64,000 nucleotides of DNA from Pseudonocardia sp. HH130630-07 (GTDB lineage Bacteria > Actinomycetota > Actinomycetes > Mycobacteriales > Pseudonocardiaceae), in the NCBI RefSeq assembly GCF_001698125.1, contig NZ_CP013854.1, forward strand, positions 3,782,001 through 3,846,000, in the 5' to 3' direction. The notes under the pieces were generated by a model. It was given only the letters and a program-made list of their open reading frames with translations, ran no database searches and was not told the DNA's origin. Below, in pieces: positions 52,334 to 60,833 of the stretch. How positions within the stretch are numbered: the stretch's first letter is position 1; each line of letters opens with the position of its first letter. A program made the position numbers and the translations under genes.

Positions 52334-52974
52334 CGACCCTTACGCGCGCACCAGGTGCTGGTCTGCGCGTGGCAGTTCGGACACAGGATACGGAGGTTCT
52401 CCAGCCGGTTGTCGGTGTGGTCGCCGTTGACGTGGTCGAGGTGCAGCGGAAGCGGATGGTCCAGCCAGCGGTGCAGCCCGCAGCACTCGCAGTGCGCGGG
52501 TTTCAGCCCGGCGGCGACGAGCCGTTGCCGGAGGAATCCGGTGTTGCGGTGCGGGGAGTCGCGGACGAGGATCTCGTCGAGCGGTCGCCCCACCCGGCCC
52601 GGGAACGAGTGCCCGCGGGCCCAGCCCTGGCCCCGGAAGTGTGAGGTGTCCAAGCCGAGCCGCCGGATGTGCCCGACGATCATCCGGTGCATCCCGCCGC
52701 TCGGCGCGTATCCGAGTGCTTGCAGTACCGCCGAGACGCTCGCCGAGTCCCGCACCGCCTCCGCGAGCTGCCGGTCGGTCCAGTGGTTGCGCCGCCGCCC
52801 CTCCACCGGGCCCGGAAGATGGCCCGCGTCGGCCCCCACCCGGACGATGTGTCTGCGCAGCAGGTCGTACCGGCCCGGCCGGATCCCCAGCCGCCGGCAG
52901 ACCTCGGCGAGGGTGCCCGACGCGGCCACGGCCTCGACCAGCTCCCGGTCGGTCCACCGCCGGGGGCGGGGCAT
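52324..52974 (-). CDS. HNH endonuclease, overlapping the tRNA gene
   Basis: A 216-residue nuclease. The C-terminal HNH core has H178-L-D-H181, NRLENLRILCPNCHAQT and Cys pairs (HCECCG at 161-166; C198, C201) for a structural zinc. The N-terminal part contains two repeats, residues about 7-55 and 65-115. Each starts WTDR(E/Q)L(V/A)EAV and ends GADAGHLPG or GLDTSHFRG, probably two helix-turn-helix DNA-binding units. GRPLDEILV-x-DS links them to the HNH. The stop codon TAG is formed by tRNA bases 8-10. ATG 52974 is used; the GTG just before is an alternative. It resembles phage and homing HNH proteins. Confidence 0.9.
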   Translation of the reverse strand: MPRPRRWTDRELVEAVAASGTLAEVCRRLGIRPGRYDLLRRHIVRVGADAGHLPGPVEGRRRNHWTDRQLAEAVRDSASVSAVLQALGYAPSGGMHRMIVGHIRRLGLDTSHFRGQGWARGHSFPGRVGRPLDEILVRDSPHRNTGFLRQRLVAAGLKPAHCECCGLHRWLDHPLPLHLDHVNGDHTDNRLENLRILCPNCHAQTSTWCARKGRPA

Positions 52975-53007
52975 CACCCGCCGCCCGGCCCGCGGACCGG
53001 GCTCACC

Positions 53008-53475
53008 TCAGAGGTCCCAGTCCCGCCGCAGCTTGGCCACGTGGCCGGTCGCCTTGACGTTGTACTTCGCGTCGGCGATCGAGCCGTCCTCGGCCACCAG
53101 GAACGTCGAGCGGATGACCCCGGTGACGGTCTTGCCGTAGAGCTTCTTCTCGCCGAAGGCGCCCCAGGCGGTGAGGACCTCGCGGTCCGGGTCGGCGAGC
53201 AGCGGGAAGGTCAGGCCCTCCGCGTCGCGGAAGGCGGCGAGCTTGGCCGGGGCGTCGGGGGAGATGCCCAGCACGTCGATCCCGGCCTCGTTCAGCTCGG
53301 CGAGGTTGTCCCGGAAGTCGCACGCCTCCGTGGTGCACCCCGGGGTGCTGGCCGCCGGGTAGAAGTACACGATGACCTTCCGGCCGCGGTGGTCGGCCAG
53401 TGCGACGGGCTTGCCGTCGGCGTCGTCGAGGGTGAAGTCGGGGGCGGGATCGCCCGCCTGCAGCCGGGTGCTCAT
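53008..53475 (-). CDS. bcp: Thioredoxin-dependent thiol peroxidase (Bcp/PrxQ)
   Basis: A 155-residue peroxiredoxin. APDFTLDDADGKPVAL (residues 11-26) leads to the active site FYPAASTPGCTTEACDFRD, with peroxidatic Cys47 and resolving Cys52. GISPDAPAKLAAFRD and FGEKKLYGKTVTGVIRSTF follow. It reduces hydrogen peroxide and organic peroxides with thioredoxin. ATG 53475; the long frame upstream is a shadow. Confidence 0.94.
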   Translation of the reverse strand: MSTRLQAGDPAPDFTLDDADGKPVALADHRGRKVIVYFYPAASTPGCTTEACDFRDNLAELNEAGIDVLGISPDAPAKLAAFRDAEGLTFPLLADPDREVLTAWGAFGEKKLYGKTVTGVIRSTFLVAEDGSIADAKYNVKATGHVAKLRRDWDL

Positions 53476-53743
53476 GACGGCCAGCCTGCCACCCGTCGGC
53501 GTCCGGTCCGCGGCGAGTCCACTGCCTGTGGACAACTCCGCCGGATCGCCCGCACCTGTGGACGGGCACCGGCGACGCGCCGCCCCCGGGTGCCATGCTG
53601 CGCGGAGCGCCCGCCCGGTGGCTACGGTGGGTGCCACGCCGCCCACGCGGCGGTCCGGGGTGGACCGGGCCACCCGCCGTGGGCGCGAGCAGCAGGAGAG
53701 TCCCGGGCGCGCCGCGCGCACCGGTCGAACCGGAGGAGATGTC

Positions 53744-53965
53744 GTGGCCCGCGCCCCCGAGAACATCCAGAACGAGATCGAGCAGACCAGGGACGCGCTG
53801 GCCGAGAGCCTGGACGCGCTGGCCGACCGGGCCAACCCGCGGAACCTCATCGAGGGCGGCAAGGAGCAGCTGGCCGAGAAGCTGGCCGACCCGAAGATCA
53901 AGTACACCCTGATCGCGGTCGGGGCTCTGGTCGGCCTGGCGCTGGTCCGCTCGATCCTGCGCTGA
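53744..53965 (+). CDS. DUF3618 domain small membrane protein
   Basis: A 73-residue protein: a helical N-terminal half, IQNEIEQTRDALAESLDALADRANPRNLIEGG, and one C-terminal transmembrane helix, LIAVGALVGLALVRSIL. This is the DUF3618 pattern of actinobacteria, often near bcp. Function unknown. The GTG start has GGAGGA 6 bases upstream. Confidence 0.88.
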   Translation: MARAPENIQNEIEQTRDALAESLDALADRANPRNLIEGGKEQLAEKLADPKIKYTLIAVGALVGLALVRSILR

Positions 53966-53971
53966 GACCGC

Positions 53972-55169
53972 TCAGCCCAGCGAGTCGCGCAGCTCCAGCA
54001 CCGCGGCCCGGTCCGCTCCTCCGGTGAGCAACGCCCGGTAGCGGGCCACCAGGCGGGCCGCGCCGAACCCGGCGACGGCCACGAGCTCGTCGCCGTGCAG
54101 GTAGCCCAGCACGGTGCCCTTGACCGGGCCGCCGCCGAGGCCGTCCCCGGTGCAGCGCCAGCAGCTCGTCGGCCCGCTCCGGGCGGCCGATCAGCTGGAT
54201 CTTCAGCCCGAACTGGTCGGACCAGAAGAACGGCACGGCCGGTCGCGGTGGCTCGGTGCCGCTGATGTCGGCGGCGACCGCGGCGGCCTGCTCGGTCGCC
54301 GAGGTCCAGTGCTCGTACCGGGTCCGCCGCCCGTCGGCCGGATCGGTCCAGGCCGCGGCGTCGCCGACCGCCCACACCCCGGGCAGCCCGTCCACGCGGC
54401 CGTGCTCGTCGCACGGGATCCCGCCGGACAGGTCCGGGCCGGTGCCGGCGAGCCAGCCGAGGTCGAGCCGGCCGCCGATCCCGACGACGGTCACGTCCGC
54501 GCGCACCGACGTCCCGTCGGACAGCTCGGCCCCGGTGTCGTGCAGCGACGTCACCGAGACCCCGGTCCGCAGGTCGATCCCGGCCTCGGTCATGAGCCGG
54601 GCGACCAGGCCGCCGGCCCGGTCCCCGAGCAGCCGCTCCATCGGCACCGGCGCGGTCTCCACCACGGTCACGGCGAGGCCGCGGGCGACGGCGGTGCTCG
54701 CGACCTCGGCCCCGACGAACCCGGCGCCCACGACGAGCAGCGAGCCGGCCGACGCGAGGGCGGTGCGCAGCGCGTCGGACTCGTCGACGTCGCGCAGGAC
54801 GTGCACGGACTCCGGCTGGTCGTCGAGCACCCGGGAGGTCACGCCGACGGCGAGCACGACGGCGTCCGCGTGCACGGTGGCGCCGTCGTCGAGGTCCACC
54901 TCGCCGCTGCGCAGCGCGACGGCGGTGCACCCGAGGTGCACCCGCACGCCGAGCTCGTCGAGATCGTCCTGGGACGCCAGCTCGATCCGCTCCCGGTCCC
55001 AGTCACCCGCGAGGTACTGCTTGGACAGCGGGGGCCGGTCGTACGGGAGGTGCTCCTCGGCGCCGACCAGGCTGATCCGGCCCTCGTAACCCGCCCGGCG
55101 CAGGCTCTGCACGGTGCGCAGGCCGGCCAGGCCCGCCCCGACCACCAGCACGTGTTCCGGCACGCTCAT
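53972..55169 (-). pseudogene. FAD-dependent ferredoxin reductase with a frameshift near its 3' end
   Basis: Relative of the intact 22.9-kb reductase. The first about 340 codons are normal: VLVVGAGLAGLRTVQSL, YDRPPLSKQYL, LLVVGAGFVGAEVAS, WAVGDAAAW, PFFWSDQFGLKIQLIG. After LLALH (about 54150) the reading frame turns into Arg/Gly/Pro low-complexity sequence. Removing one base in the CCCCG run at 54145-54149 restores a typical tail (GLGGGPVKGTVLGYLHGDEL to ELRDSLG) ending at the TGA at 53972-53974. As sequenced, the frame runs on to 53898. It is either a real +1 mutation or a homopolymer sequencing error. Confidence 0.75.
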
Positions 55170-55260
55170 CCCGTCGTCCTCCGATCGTCGTGACCCGGCA
55201 GGTTCCCGCGGCCACCCGCCCCGATCCTCGTCGGGCGCCGCCGGGGGCCGCCGGGCGGGT

Positions 55261-56037
55261 CTACAGTGCCCGGTCGTCCGAGTCGAGCCGGTCCCGGAGC
55301 CGGTTCAGGGTCTGCGCCAGCAGCCGGGAGACGTGCATCTGCGAGATCCCGACCTCCTCGGCGATCTGGGTCTGCGTGCGGTTGCCGAAGAAGCGCAGCA
55401 TGACGATGGTGCGCTCGCGCGGGGCGAGCTCGGCGAGCAGCGGGCGCAGCGACTCGCGGTAGTCGACCCGGTCGAGTGCGGCGTCGGCGTCGCCCACCAG
55501 TGATCCCACGGTGGCGCTGCCGTCCTCGGAGGACAGCATCTCGTCGAGGGACGAGCTGCGGTAGGCCTCGGCCGCCTCCAGCCCCTCCAGGACCTCCTGC
55601 ACGGGCAGGTCGAGCAGCTCGGCGATCTCCGACGGGCGCGGTGCCCTCCCGAGCCGCTGGGAGAGCTCGGAGACCGCGCCGTTGATCGAGACGTGCATGT
55701 CCTTGAGCCGCCGGGGGACCCGCATCGACCAGCTCTGGTCCCGGAAATGCCGCCGGACCTCGCCGGAGATCGTGGGGACGGCGAAGGAGAAGAACTCGCC
55801 GCCCTTCTCGGGATCGAACCGGTCGATGGCGTTGATCAGGCCGACGGTCGCGACCTGGACCAGGTCGTCGAGCGGTTCCCCGCGGTGGTTGAACCGGCGG
55901 GCGATGTGCTGGGCGACCGGCAGGTAGCCGGTGACCAGCCGGTCCCGCAGCGGCTCGCGCCGTGGGTCGCCGGCGTCGAGGGCGGCGTACTCGGCGAGGA
56001 CCGGGGCGAGGTGGGCGTACTCGGGATCCGCCGTCAC
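55261..56037 (-). CDS. RNA polymerase sigma factor, SigB/SigF family
   Basis: A 258-residue stress/sporulation-type sigma factor. Region 2 has HIARRFNHRGEPLDDLVQVATVGLINAIDRFDPEKG and FFSFAVPTISGEVRRHFRD. Region 3 has WSMRVPRRLKD and LGRAPRPSEIAELLDL, and region 4 has LAPRERTIVMLRFFGNRTQTQIAEEVGISQMHVSRLLAQTL. It is coupled to the RsbW gene by a GTGA overlap and stands in the classic order antagonist, anti-sigma, sigma. RsbW would hold it inactive until a dephosphorylated STAS protein takes RsbW away. Confidence 0.93.
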   Translation of the reverse strand: MTADPEYAHLAPVLAEYAALDAGDPRREPLRDRLVTGYLPVAQHIARRFNHRGEPLDDLVQVATVGLINAIDRFDPEKGGEFFSFAVPTISGEVRRHFRDQSWSMRVPRRLKDMHVSINGAVSELSQRLGRAPRPSEIAELLDLPVQEVLEGLEAAEAYRSSSLDEMLSSEDGSATVGSLVGDADAALDRVDYRESLRPLLAELAPRERTIVMLRFFGNRTQTQIAEEVGISQMHVSRLLAQTLNRLRDRLDSDDRAL

Positions 56038-56435
56038 AGCCCTGGCCCGGCGAGCTTGTGCAGCCGGATGGTGAGGGCGGAACCCTCCCCGTCGCCGCTG
56101 TCGGACTCGACGTCGACCCGGTCGGCGAGGGTCTGCAGGATCCGCCAGCCGAAGCTGTCGGTCGGCAGGGTCGCCGCGTCGGCCGTCTCGACCCGGGCGA
56201 CGACGTCGATGCGCTCGGCGCCGACGTCGAACGTGCAGCGCAAGGAGGCTCCGGGGGCGGCGAGACCGACCAGGGTCGCGCACGCCTCGTCCACGGCCAT
56301 CCGCAGGTCGGAGATGGTGTCCAGGTCGAAGTCCGCGCGTGCGGCGAGATCGGACGCGACCGCACGGACGGTCGGGATCAGCGACGCCCTGGCGGCGGTG
56401 CGGATCTCGACGCTGGCGCTGTCCTCGTGGGCCAC
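56034..56435 (-). CDS. Anti-sigma factor, RsbW-type serine kinase
   Basis: A 133-residue GHKL ATPase-fold protein. The N-box region is LRMAVDEACATLVGL, with an unusual T-L after CA; FGWRILQTLADRVDVE and GSALTIRLHK follow. The canonical DxGxG ATP-lid motif is not obvious in this short protein. The family binds the sigma factor and phosphorylates its STAS antagonist. GTG 56435 with AAAGGA upstream. It directly precedes and overlaps the sigma gene. Confidence 0.88.
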   Translation of the reverse strand: MAHEDSASVEIRTAARASLIPTVRAVASDLAARADFDLDTISDLRMAVDEACATLVGLAAPGASLRCTFDVGAERIDVVARVETADAATLPTDSFGWRILQTLADRVDVESDSGDGEGSALTIRLHKLAGPGL

Positions 56436-56544
56436 GCTGGCTTGTCCTTTCGGAGCGGGTTCGGACTCGGCGGCGGTACGGCCCGGCGCCGGTCGCGGGG
56501 GAATCATCCCGTGCGGCGGTGGGCCGTGCGGTACGGGTGCCCGG

Positions 56545-56997
56545 TCACGGCCCGGGTATGCCGTCGCGGTCGTGCAGCACCGTGAACAGCTGCGCCGACC
56601 CGGTCACCTCGAGCGGCCGCAGCACCGCCCGGTTGGTGGCGACGACGAACAGCCTGCGGTCGTCTCTGGCGGCCCGGCGGGCGGTGTGGATCAGGACGCC
56701 GAGGCCGCTGGAGGCCAGGAAGGTGACGCCCTCGAGGTCGACGGCGACGTCGCGGCCGGCGTCGTCACCGGGGCGGTCCAGCAGCTCGTCGAGCGCGATG
56801 CCGAGCCGGGGCGCGGTGAGGGTGTCCACCTCGCCGCTCACGGTGAGGACGGTGAGCCCGCCGCGCGGCGAGGAGAACGACACGCCGAGCTCGGTCGTGC
56901 CGTCGCACGGATCGACGGAGGGATCGGCGGTCGGACCGGCGGTCGGATCGACACTGTCCCCCCGGGACGGCGGCGCGGATCCGGGCAGGGGGATCAC
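56545..56997 (-). CDS. STAS-domain anti-sigma factor antagonist (RsbV-like)
   Basis: About 150 residues. The STAS fold occupies the C-terminal 110: LTVLTVSGEVDTLTAPRLGIALDELL, then VAVDLEGVTFLASSGLGVLIHTARRA with the phospho-acceptor Ser in LASSGL. The first 40 or more residues are Pro/Asp-rich and poorly conserved, and the start is uncertain (GTG 56997 is one option; the frame is open to 57114). It is the likely partner of the RsbW 110 bases downstream and a substrate of the divergent SpoIIE-type phosphatase. Confidence 0.85.
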   Translation of the reverse strand: MIPLPGSAPPSRGDSVDPTAGPTADPSVDPCDGTTELGVSFSSPRGGLTVLTVSGEVDTLTAPRLGIALDELLDRPGDDAGRDVAVDLEGVTFLASSGLGVLIHTARRAARDDRRLFVVATNRAVLRPLEVTGSAQLFTVLHDRDGIPGP

Positions 56998-57173
56998 CTC
57001 CGGGAGCGGGACGCGGGTCGGGCGTCGTCGGGGGCGGGGGCTCCCGCCGTGGTCTCGACGGGGTCCGTGGATGACGCGAGCGGTCCGCCCGGCCGGCGGC
57101 CGGAACCGCTGCACCGACGATACCGGCCGGTCCCGGCGCGCCGCGGACGGTGCCCGGCTCTACGCTCGGGGGG

Positions 57174-59435
57174 GTGACCCGGTACCCCGACCCCACCGTG
57201 GACGATCACGCCGGTCCGCCCGGTGACGCCGTGGACAGGGCCGTCGACCAGGCGGTCGCCACGTCGGCGGAGACGCTCGGTGACATCCCGGCCACTCCCG
57301 CGATGCCGCACGTCCGCGGCGACGCGCGGGTGGCCGTGCTGATGATCGACGTCGCCGAGCGGCGGATCGTCTACGCCAACACCACCGCACTGGAGCTCAC
57401 CGACGGCCCCGTCCGGCTGCCGGTCGGGGTGCGGGAGTGGAGCGACGCGGTCCGGATGACCGATCTCGACGGACGGGCCCACCCGGACGCGGAGTCCCCG
57501 CTGGCCCGGATCGCCGGCGGGGAGCCGGTGCCCGGCGAGCCGGTCGCGCTGCACGGTGCCGGTGCCGTCGCCGTGGACGGCGCGCCGCCGCCCGACGATG
57601 CCGGCCTGGCGTCGAGCACCCTGGTCTGGGTGACCGGGTTCGCGCTGACCGACGTCACCGCCACCGCGTCCGACGAGCGCCCGGCCCGGGCGCTGGCCGT
57701 GCTGCTGCCGCTGGCCGACTCCGAGCGCGGTGACCGGGACCGGATGGAGTTCCTGCGCGACCGCGCCGTGCTGGCCACCGAGATGTCGTTCACGATCTCC
57801 GACCCGCAGCGCGAGGACGGCCCGCTGGCCTGGGTGAACCCGTCGTTCGAACGGCTGACCGGGTATCCGCTGGACGAGGTCGTCGGCCGGAACTGCCGGT
57901 TCCTGCAGGGGCCGAACACCGACCGCGCGACGGTGCGCCGGATCCGGGAGGCCGTCCGGGACCGGCGTTCGATCACGGAGGTGCTGCTCAACTACCGGCG
58001 GGACGGCACCGCGTTCTGGAACCAGATCTCGATCTCGCCGGTGCACGACGGCGACGGCGAGATCGTGAACTTCGTCGGGGTGCAGAGCGACGTCACCGAG
58101 CGCGTGGTGGTCGAGCAGGAGCGGCGCGCCGCGCTGGCCGACGCCGAGGCGGCGCGGGCCCAGCTGCGGCTGCTGGCGGAGGCCACCACCCAGATGACCG
58201 GCGCGCTGGACGTCGCCGACGCCTGTACCCGGCTCGCCCGGATCGTCGTCCCGGAACTGGCCGACCTGTGCACGGTGGACCTGCTCGACGTGCCGGACGG
58301 CCGGAGCCGGGAACGGATGGCGGTCGCCGCCCGGGACCCGGAGGACGCCGACCGGCTCGGCCGGACCGGCCCGCTACGGACGCCGTGGATCGAGGAGCAC
58401 GCCGCGGCGGCCGTGCGGACGGGGACGCCGCGCCTGGTCGCCGAGCTCCCCGAGGACGGCCGGGAGATCCATCCCGGATCGCCGGGGGACGCGGAGGCCT
58501 ACGAGCGGCTGCGGCTGCGGTCGGCGTTGCTCGTCCCGCTGCTCGGCCGCGGCCGGGTGCTGGGTCTGGCGACGCTGGCGTCGCAGCTGCCCTACGGCCG
58601 GCGGTACACCCAGCGGGACCTGCACCTGGCCGTGGACCTGGCCGGGCGGGCCGGGCTGGCGATCGACAACGCCCGGCTCTACGAGGTGGAGCGGGCGGCG
58701 GCGGCGACCCTGCAGCACAGCCTGCTGCCGGCGCTGCCGGAGGTCCCCGGGATGCGGGTGGCGGCCCGCTACCTGGTCGGGACGGACGGGAACCAGGTCG
58801 GCGGCGACTGGTACGACGTGCTGCCGATGCCCGACGGGTCGGTCGGTGCCGCGGTCGGCGACGTCGTCGGGCACGACCTGTCCGCCGCGGCGGCGATGGG
58901 CCAGCTGCGCGGGGTGCTGCGTTCCTACGCCTGGGGCGGGGACCGGCCGGGCACCGTGCTGGACCGCTGTGACCAGCTCGTGCAGGGACTCGACATCGCC
59001 GAGATGGCGACGGCGGTGTACGCCCGGCTCGGACCGGCGGAGCCGGACGGCAGCCGCCGGCTCGCCTACGCCAACGCCGGGCATCCGGCGCCCCTGCTCC
59101 GCGAGCCCGGCGGTGCCCTGGTGCGGCTGGACCAGCACCACTCGCCGATGCTGGGGGCGGTGCCGGAGTTCGGCCGGGCGACCGGCGCGCGCCGCGACGA
59201 GGCCACGGTGACCTGTGCCCCCGGCTCGCTCGTCGTCTTCTACACCGACGGGCTCACCGACGTCGCGGGCGAGGACGCGGACGCCCGTACCGAGCTGCTC
59301 GAACGGACGCTGGCCGAGCTGCCGTCCGACGCCGCGCCGGAGGACGTCGTGGAGCAGCTGCTGGAGGTGTGCCGCCCGGCGCGGATCGTCGACGACATCG
59401 CGCTGCTGGCGATCCGGCTCGACGGGACGCCCTGA
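57174..59435 (+). CDS. LOV-GAF-SpoIIE serine phosphatase (putative blue-light sensor)
   Basis: A 753-residue signalling phosphatase. An N-terminal PAS-like part (to about 190) comes first. A LOV domain follows at about 195-310 with GRNCRFLQGPNTD (photoactive Cys241 in the NCRFLQ signature), NYRRDGTAFWNQISISPV and FVGVQSDVTERV, all flavin-pocket hallmarks. Then comes a GAF domain (about 345-490) and a PP2C/SpoIIE phosphatase domain with NQVGGDWYDVLPMPDG, VVGHDLSAAAAMGQLR, ANAGHPAPLL and YTDGLTDVAGED. It would dephosphorylate STAS proteins and so free the sigma factor. A rare CTA codon occurs at 58374-58376. GTG start. Confidence 0.93.
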   Translation: MTRYPDPTVDDHAGPPGDAVDRAVDQAVATSAETLGDIPATPAMPHVRGDARVAVLMIDVAERRIVYANTTALELTDGPVRLPVGVREWSDAVRMTDLDGRAHPDAESPLARIAGGEPVPGEPVALHGAGAVAVDGAPPPDDAGLASSTLVWVTGFALTDVTATASDERPARALAVLLPLADSERGDRDRMEFLRDRAVLATEMSFTISDPQREDGPLAWVNPSFERLTGYPLDEVVGRNCRFLQGPNTDRATVRRIREAVRDRRSITEVLLNYRRDGTAFWNQISISPVHDGDGEIVNFVGVQSDVTERVVVEQERRAALADAEAARAQLRLLAEATTQMTGALDVADACTRLARIVVPELADLCTVDLLDVPDGRSRERMAVAARDPEDADRLGRTGPLRTPWIEEHAAAAVRTGTPRLVAELPEDGREIHPGSPGDAEAYERLRLRSALLVPLLGRGRVLGLATLASQLPYGRRYTQRDLHLAVDLAGRAGLAIDNARLYEVERAAAATLQHSLLPALPEVPGMRVAARYLVGTDGNQVGGDWYDVLPMPDGSVGAAVGDVVGHDLSAAAAMGQLRGVLRSYAWGGDRPGTVLDRCDQLVQGLDIAEMATAVYARLGPAEPDGSRRLAYANAGHPAPLLREPGGALVRLDQHHSPMLGAVPEFGRATGARRDEATVTCAPGSLVVFYTDGLTDVAGEDADARTELLERTLAELPSDAAPEDVVEQLLEVCRPARIVDDIALLAIRLDGTP

Positions 59436-59758
59436 GCGGATCGGTGTTGTCCGGCGTGCCTGCCGTCCGGCGTGCCTGCCGTGCGGGACACGATCGGCGG
59501 TGCGGCGAGCGTGGACCGTCGGCCGGATGATCGGGACCGCTCGACCGTCGGCCCGCCGGCGGCGACCGGCCGCCCCGTCCCGGGGGCGCATCCCCGCGTG
59601 TCGCGGCGCCGGTGGGGACCGGTCCGCCGCTCCCGCCCCGTTCGCGGAGCGTGTGGGCCCACTCGTCCGTCCGGGGCGTGGTTCGGCGCGCAGTGCACTC
59701 GCAGAAGGAGTTCACTGTCCCCCGGAGAGAGCAGTCCGTACCGGAAGGCGTGATCGTC
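59436..59758. other. Gene-free interval with a tandem 16-bp repeat
   Basis: No convincing gene. GTCCGGCGTGCCTGCC occurs twice head to tail (59449-59464, 59465-59480). The rest probably holds the promoter and leader of the next gene. Confidence 0.5.
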
Positions 59759-60301
59759 GTGGGGCAGGACGTGGCCCGGCCGCGCAGGCTGGTCGCGGTG
59801 GCGCTGACCGAGTCGGAGTCGGCGCGGGCCGGTGGCCCGCTGGCCGAGCTGTCCGGCCGCGCCGCGGAGACCGACGTGCTGGTCGTCCGCACCGACGTGG
59901 CCGGTGCGCTGCGGCTCGCCGGCCCCGAGGACGCCGAGGACTATCCGGGCGAGGAGCCGGCGACGGTCGTCGTCGACCCGGCCGCCCCGGCGGTCACGGA
60001 GCTGTTCGACGACCCGGCGCCGGTCCGCGTGCACCGGCTGGGGCTGCGCTGGATCGTGCAGGACGCGGACGAGCAGGACCTCGTCGCTGCTCTGTCCGAG
60101 TTGATCGGTTTCGACCCGGACGGCGGTACCTACTGCGCCGCACCCGCCGGGTCCGGTGCACCGGCCGACCCGGAGATCGAGGTCGTGCAACGGGCGGTGC
60201 GGCGGGTGGCCCGGGTCTACGGACTGCCGGTGCTGCCCTACCGCCCGCTCGCGGACGGCGGCTTCGGGGCCGAGCCGTCCGGCTGGGCCGCCGGAGCCTG
60301 A
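59759..60301 (+). CDS. Hypothetical protein
   Basis: About 180 residues, soluble, acidic and rich in Ala/Val/Asp. It starts VGQDVARPRRLVAVALTE; the GTG at 59759 has GGAAGG 10 bases before it, and GTG 59750 is an alternative. The C-terminal third (EVVQRAVRRVARVYGLPVLPYRPL) looks like an amphipathic helix plus conserved tail. No domain recognised. Its place between the LOV phosphatase and whiB suggests a regulatory context only. Confidence 0.55.
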   Translation: MGQDVARPRRLVAVALTESESARAGGPLAELSGRAAETDVLVVRTDVAGALRLAGPEDAEDYPGEEPATVVVDPAAPAVTELFDDPAPVRVHRLGLRWIVQDADEQDLVAALSELIGFDPDGGTYCAAPAGSGAPADPEIEVVQRAVRRVARVYGLPVLPYRPLADGGFGAEPSGWAAGA

Positions 60302-60334
60302 CCGGCGGCCCCGGCCGGGGCCGCCGCGGCAGTG

Positions 60335-60646
60335 CTAGCTGACGGCGACGAGGCCCGGCATCGTGACGGCGTCCCGGCGCTCCAGGATGGTGCGGCGCTC
60401 GGACTCGCCCAGCCCGCCCCAGACACCGAAGGGTTCCCGGCTCGCGAGCGCGAACCGGCGGCACTCGCTGATCACGGGGCAGCCGCGGCAGACCTGCTTG
60501 GCCTGCTCGGTCCGGCGCGACCGGGACGGGTTGCGCTCACCGTCGGGGTGGAAGAACACGCCGCTGTCCATCCCCCGGCACGCGCCGAGGCGTTGCCACT
60601 GCCACACGTCGTCCATCGGGCCGGGAAGCCGGGAAACGTCGCTCAC
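60335..60646 (-). CDS. WhiB-family iron-sulfur transcriptional regulator
   Basis: A 103-residue actinobacterial regulator. Four cluster cysteines are in LGACRGMDSGVFF, VCRGCPV and ISECRRFAL. The turn GVWGGLGESERR and a basic C-terminus follow. The [4Fe-4S] cluster responds to O2 or NO, and the protein works bound to the sigma factor. GTG 60646 with GAGGTGA upstream. The subgroup cannot be fixed from sequence alone. Confidence 0.93.
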   Translation of the reverse strand: MSDVSRLPGPMDDVWQWQRLGACRGMDSGVFFHPDGERNPSRSRRTEQAKQVCRGCPVISECRRFALASREPFGVWGGLGESERRTILERRDAVTMPGLVAVS

Positions 60647-60833
60647 GTGGTCACCTCGTCGATCGGGATCCGGCGCACCGGGCTGGTGCCGGTGCGTTTC
60701 CCGAGCCGCCCGACCGGCAAACGTCACGGGACGGCATCCGGCCCCGTGACCGGTGCCGGGCGTCGACGTCCCCGCACGTCACAGCCGCGCCGACTGGTCC
60801 GTACGTGTGTTATGTGAGCTGCGCCACACCTGG

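Noticed and set aside
53521..53570. TGTGGACAA-like DnaA boxes near bcp
   Set aside because: Only one full match and one partial (TGTGGACGG), without an AT-rich unwinding stretch or dnaA/dnaN nearby.
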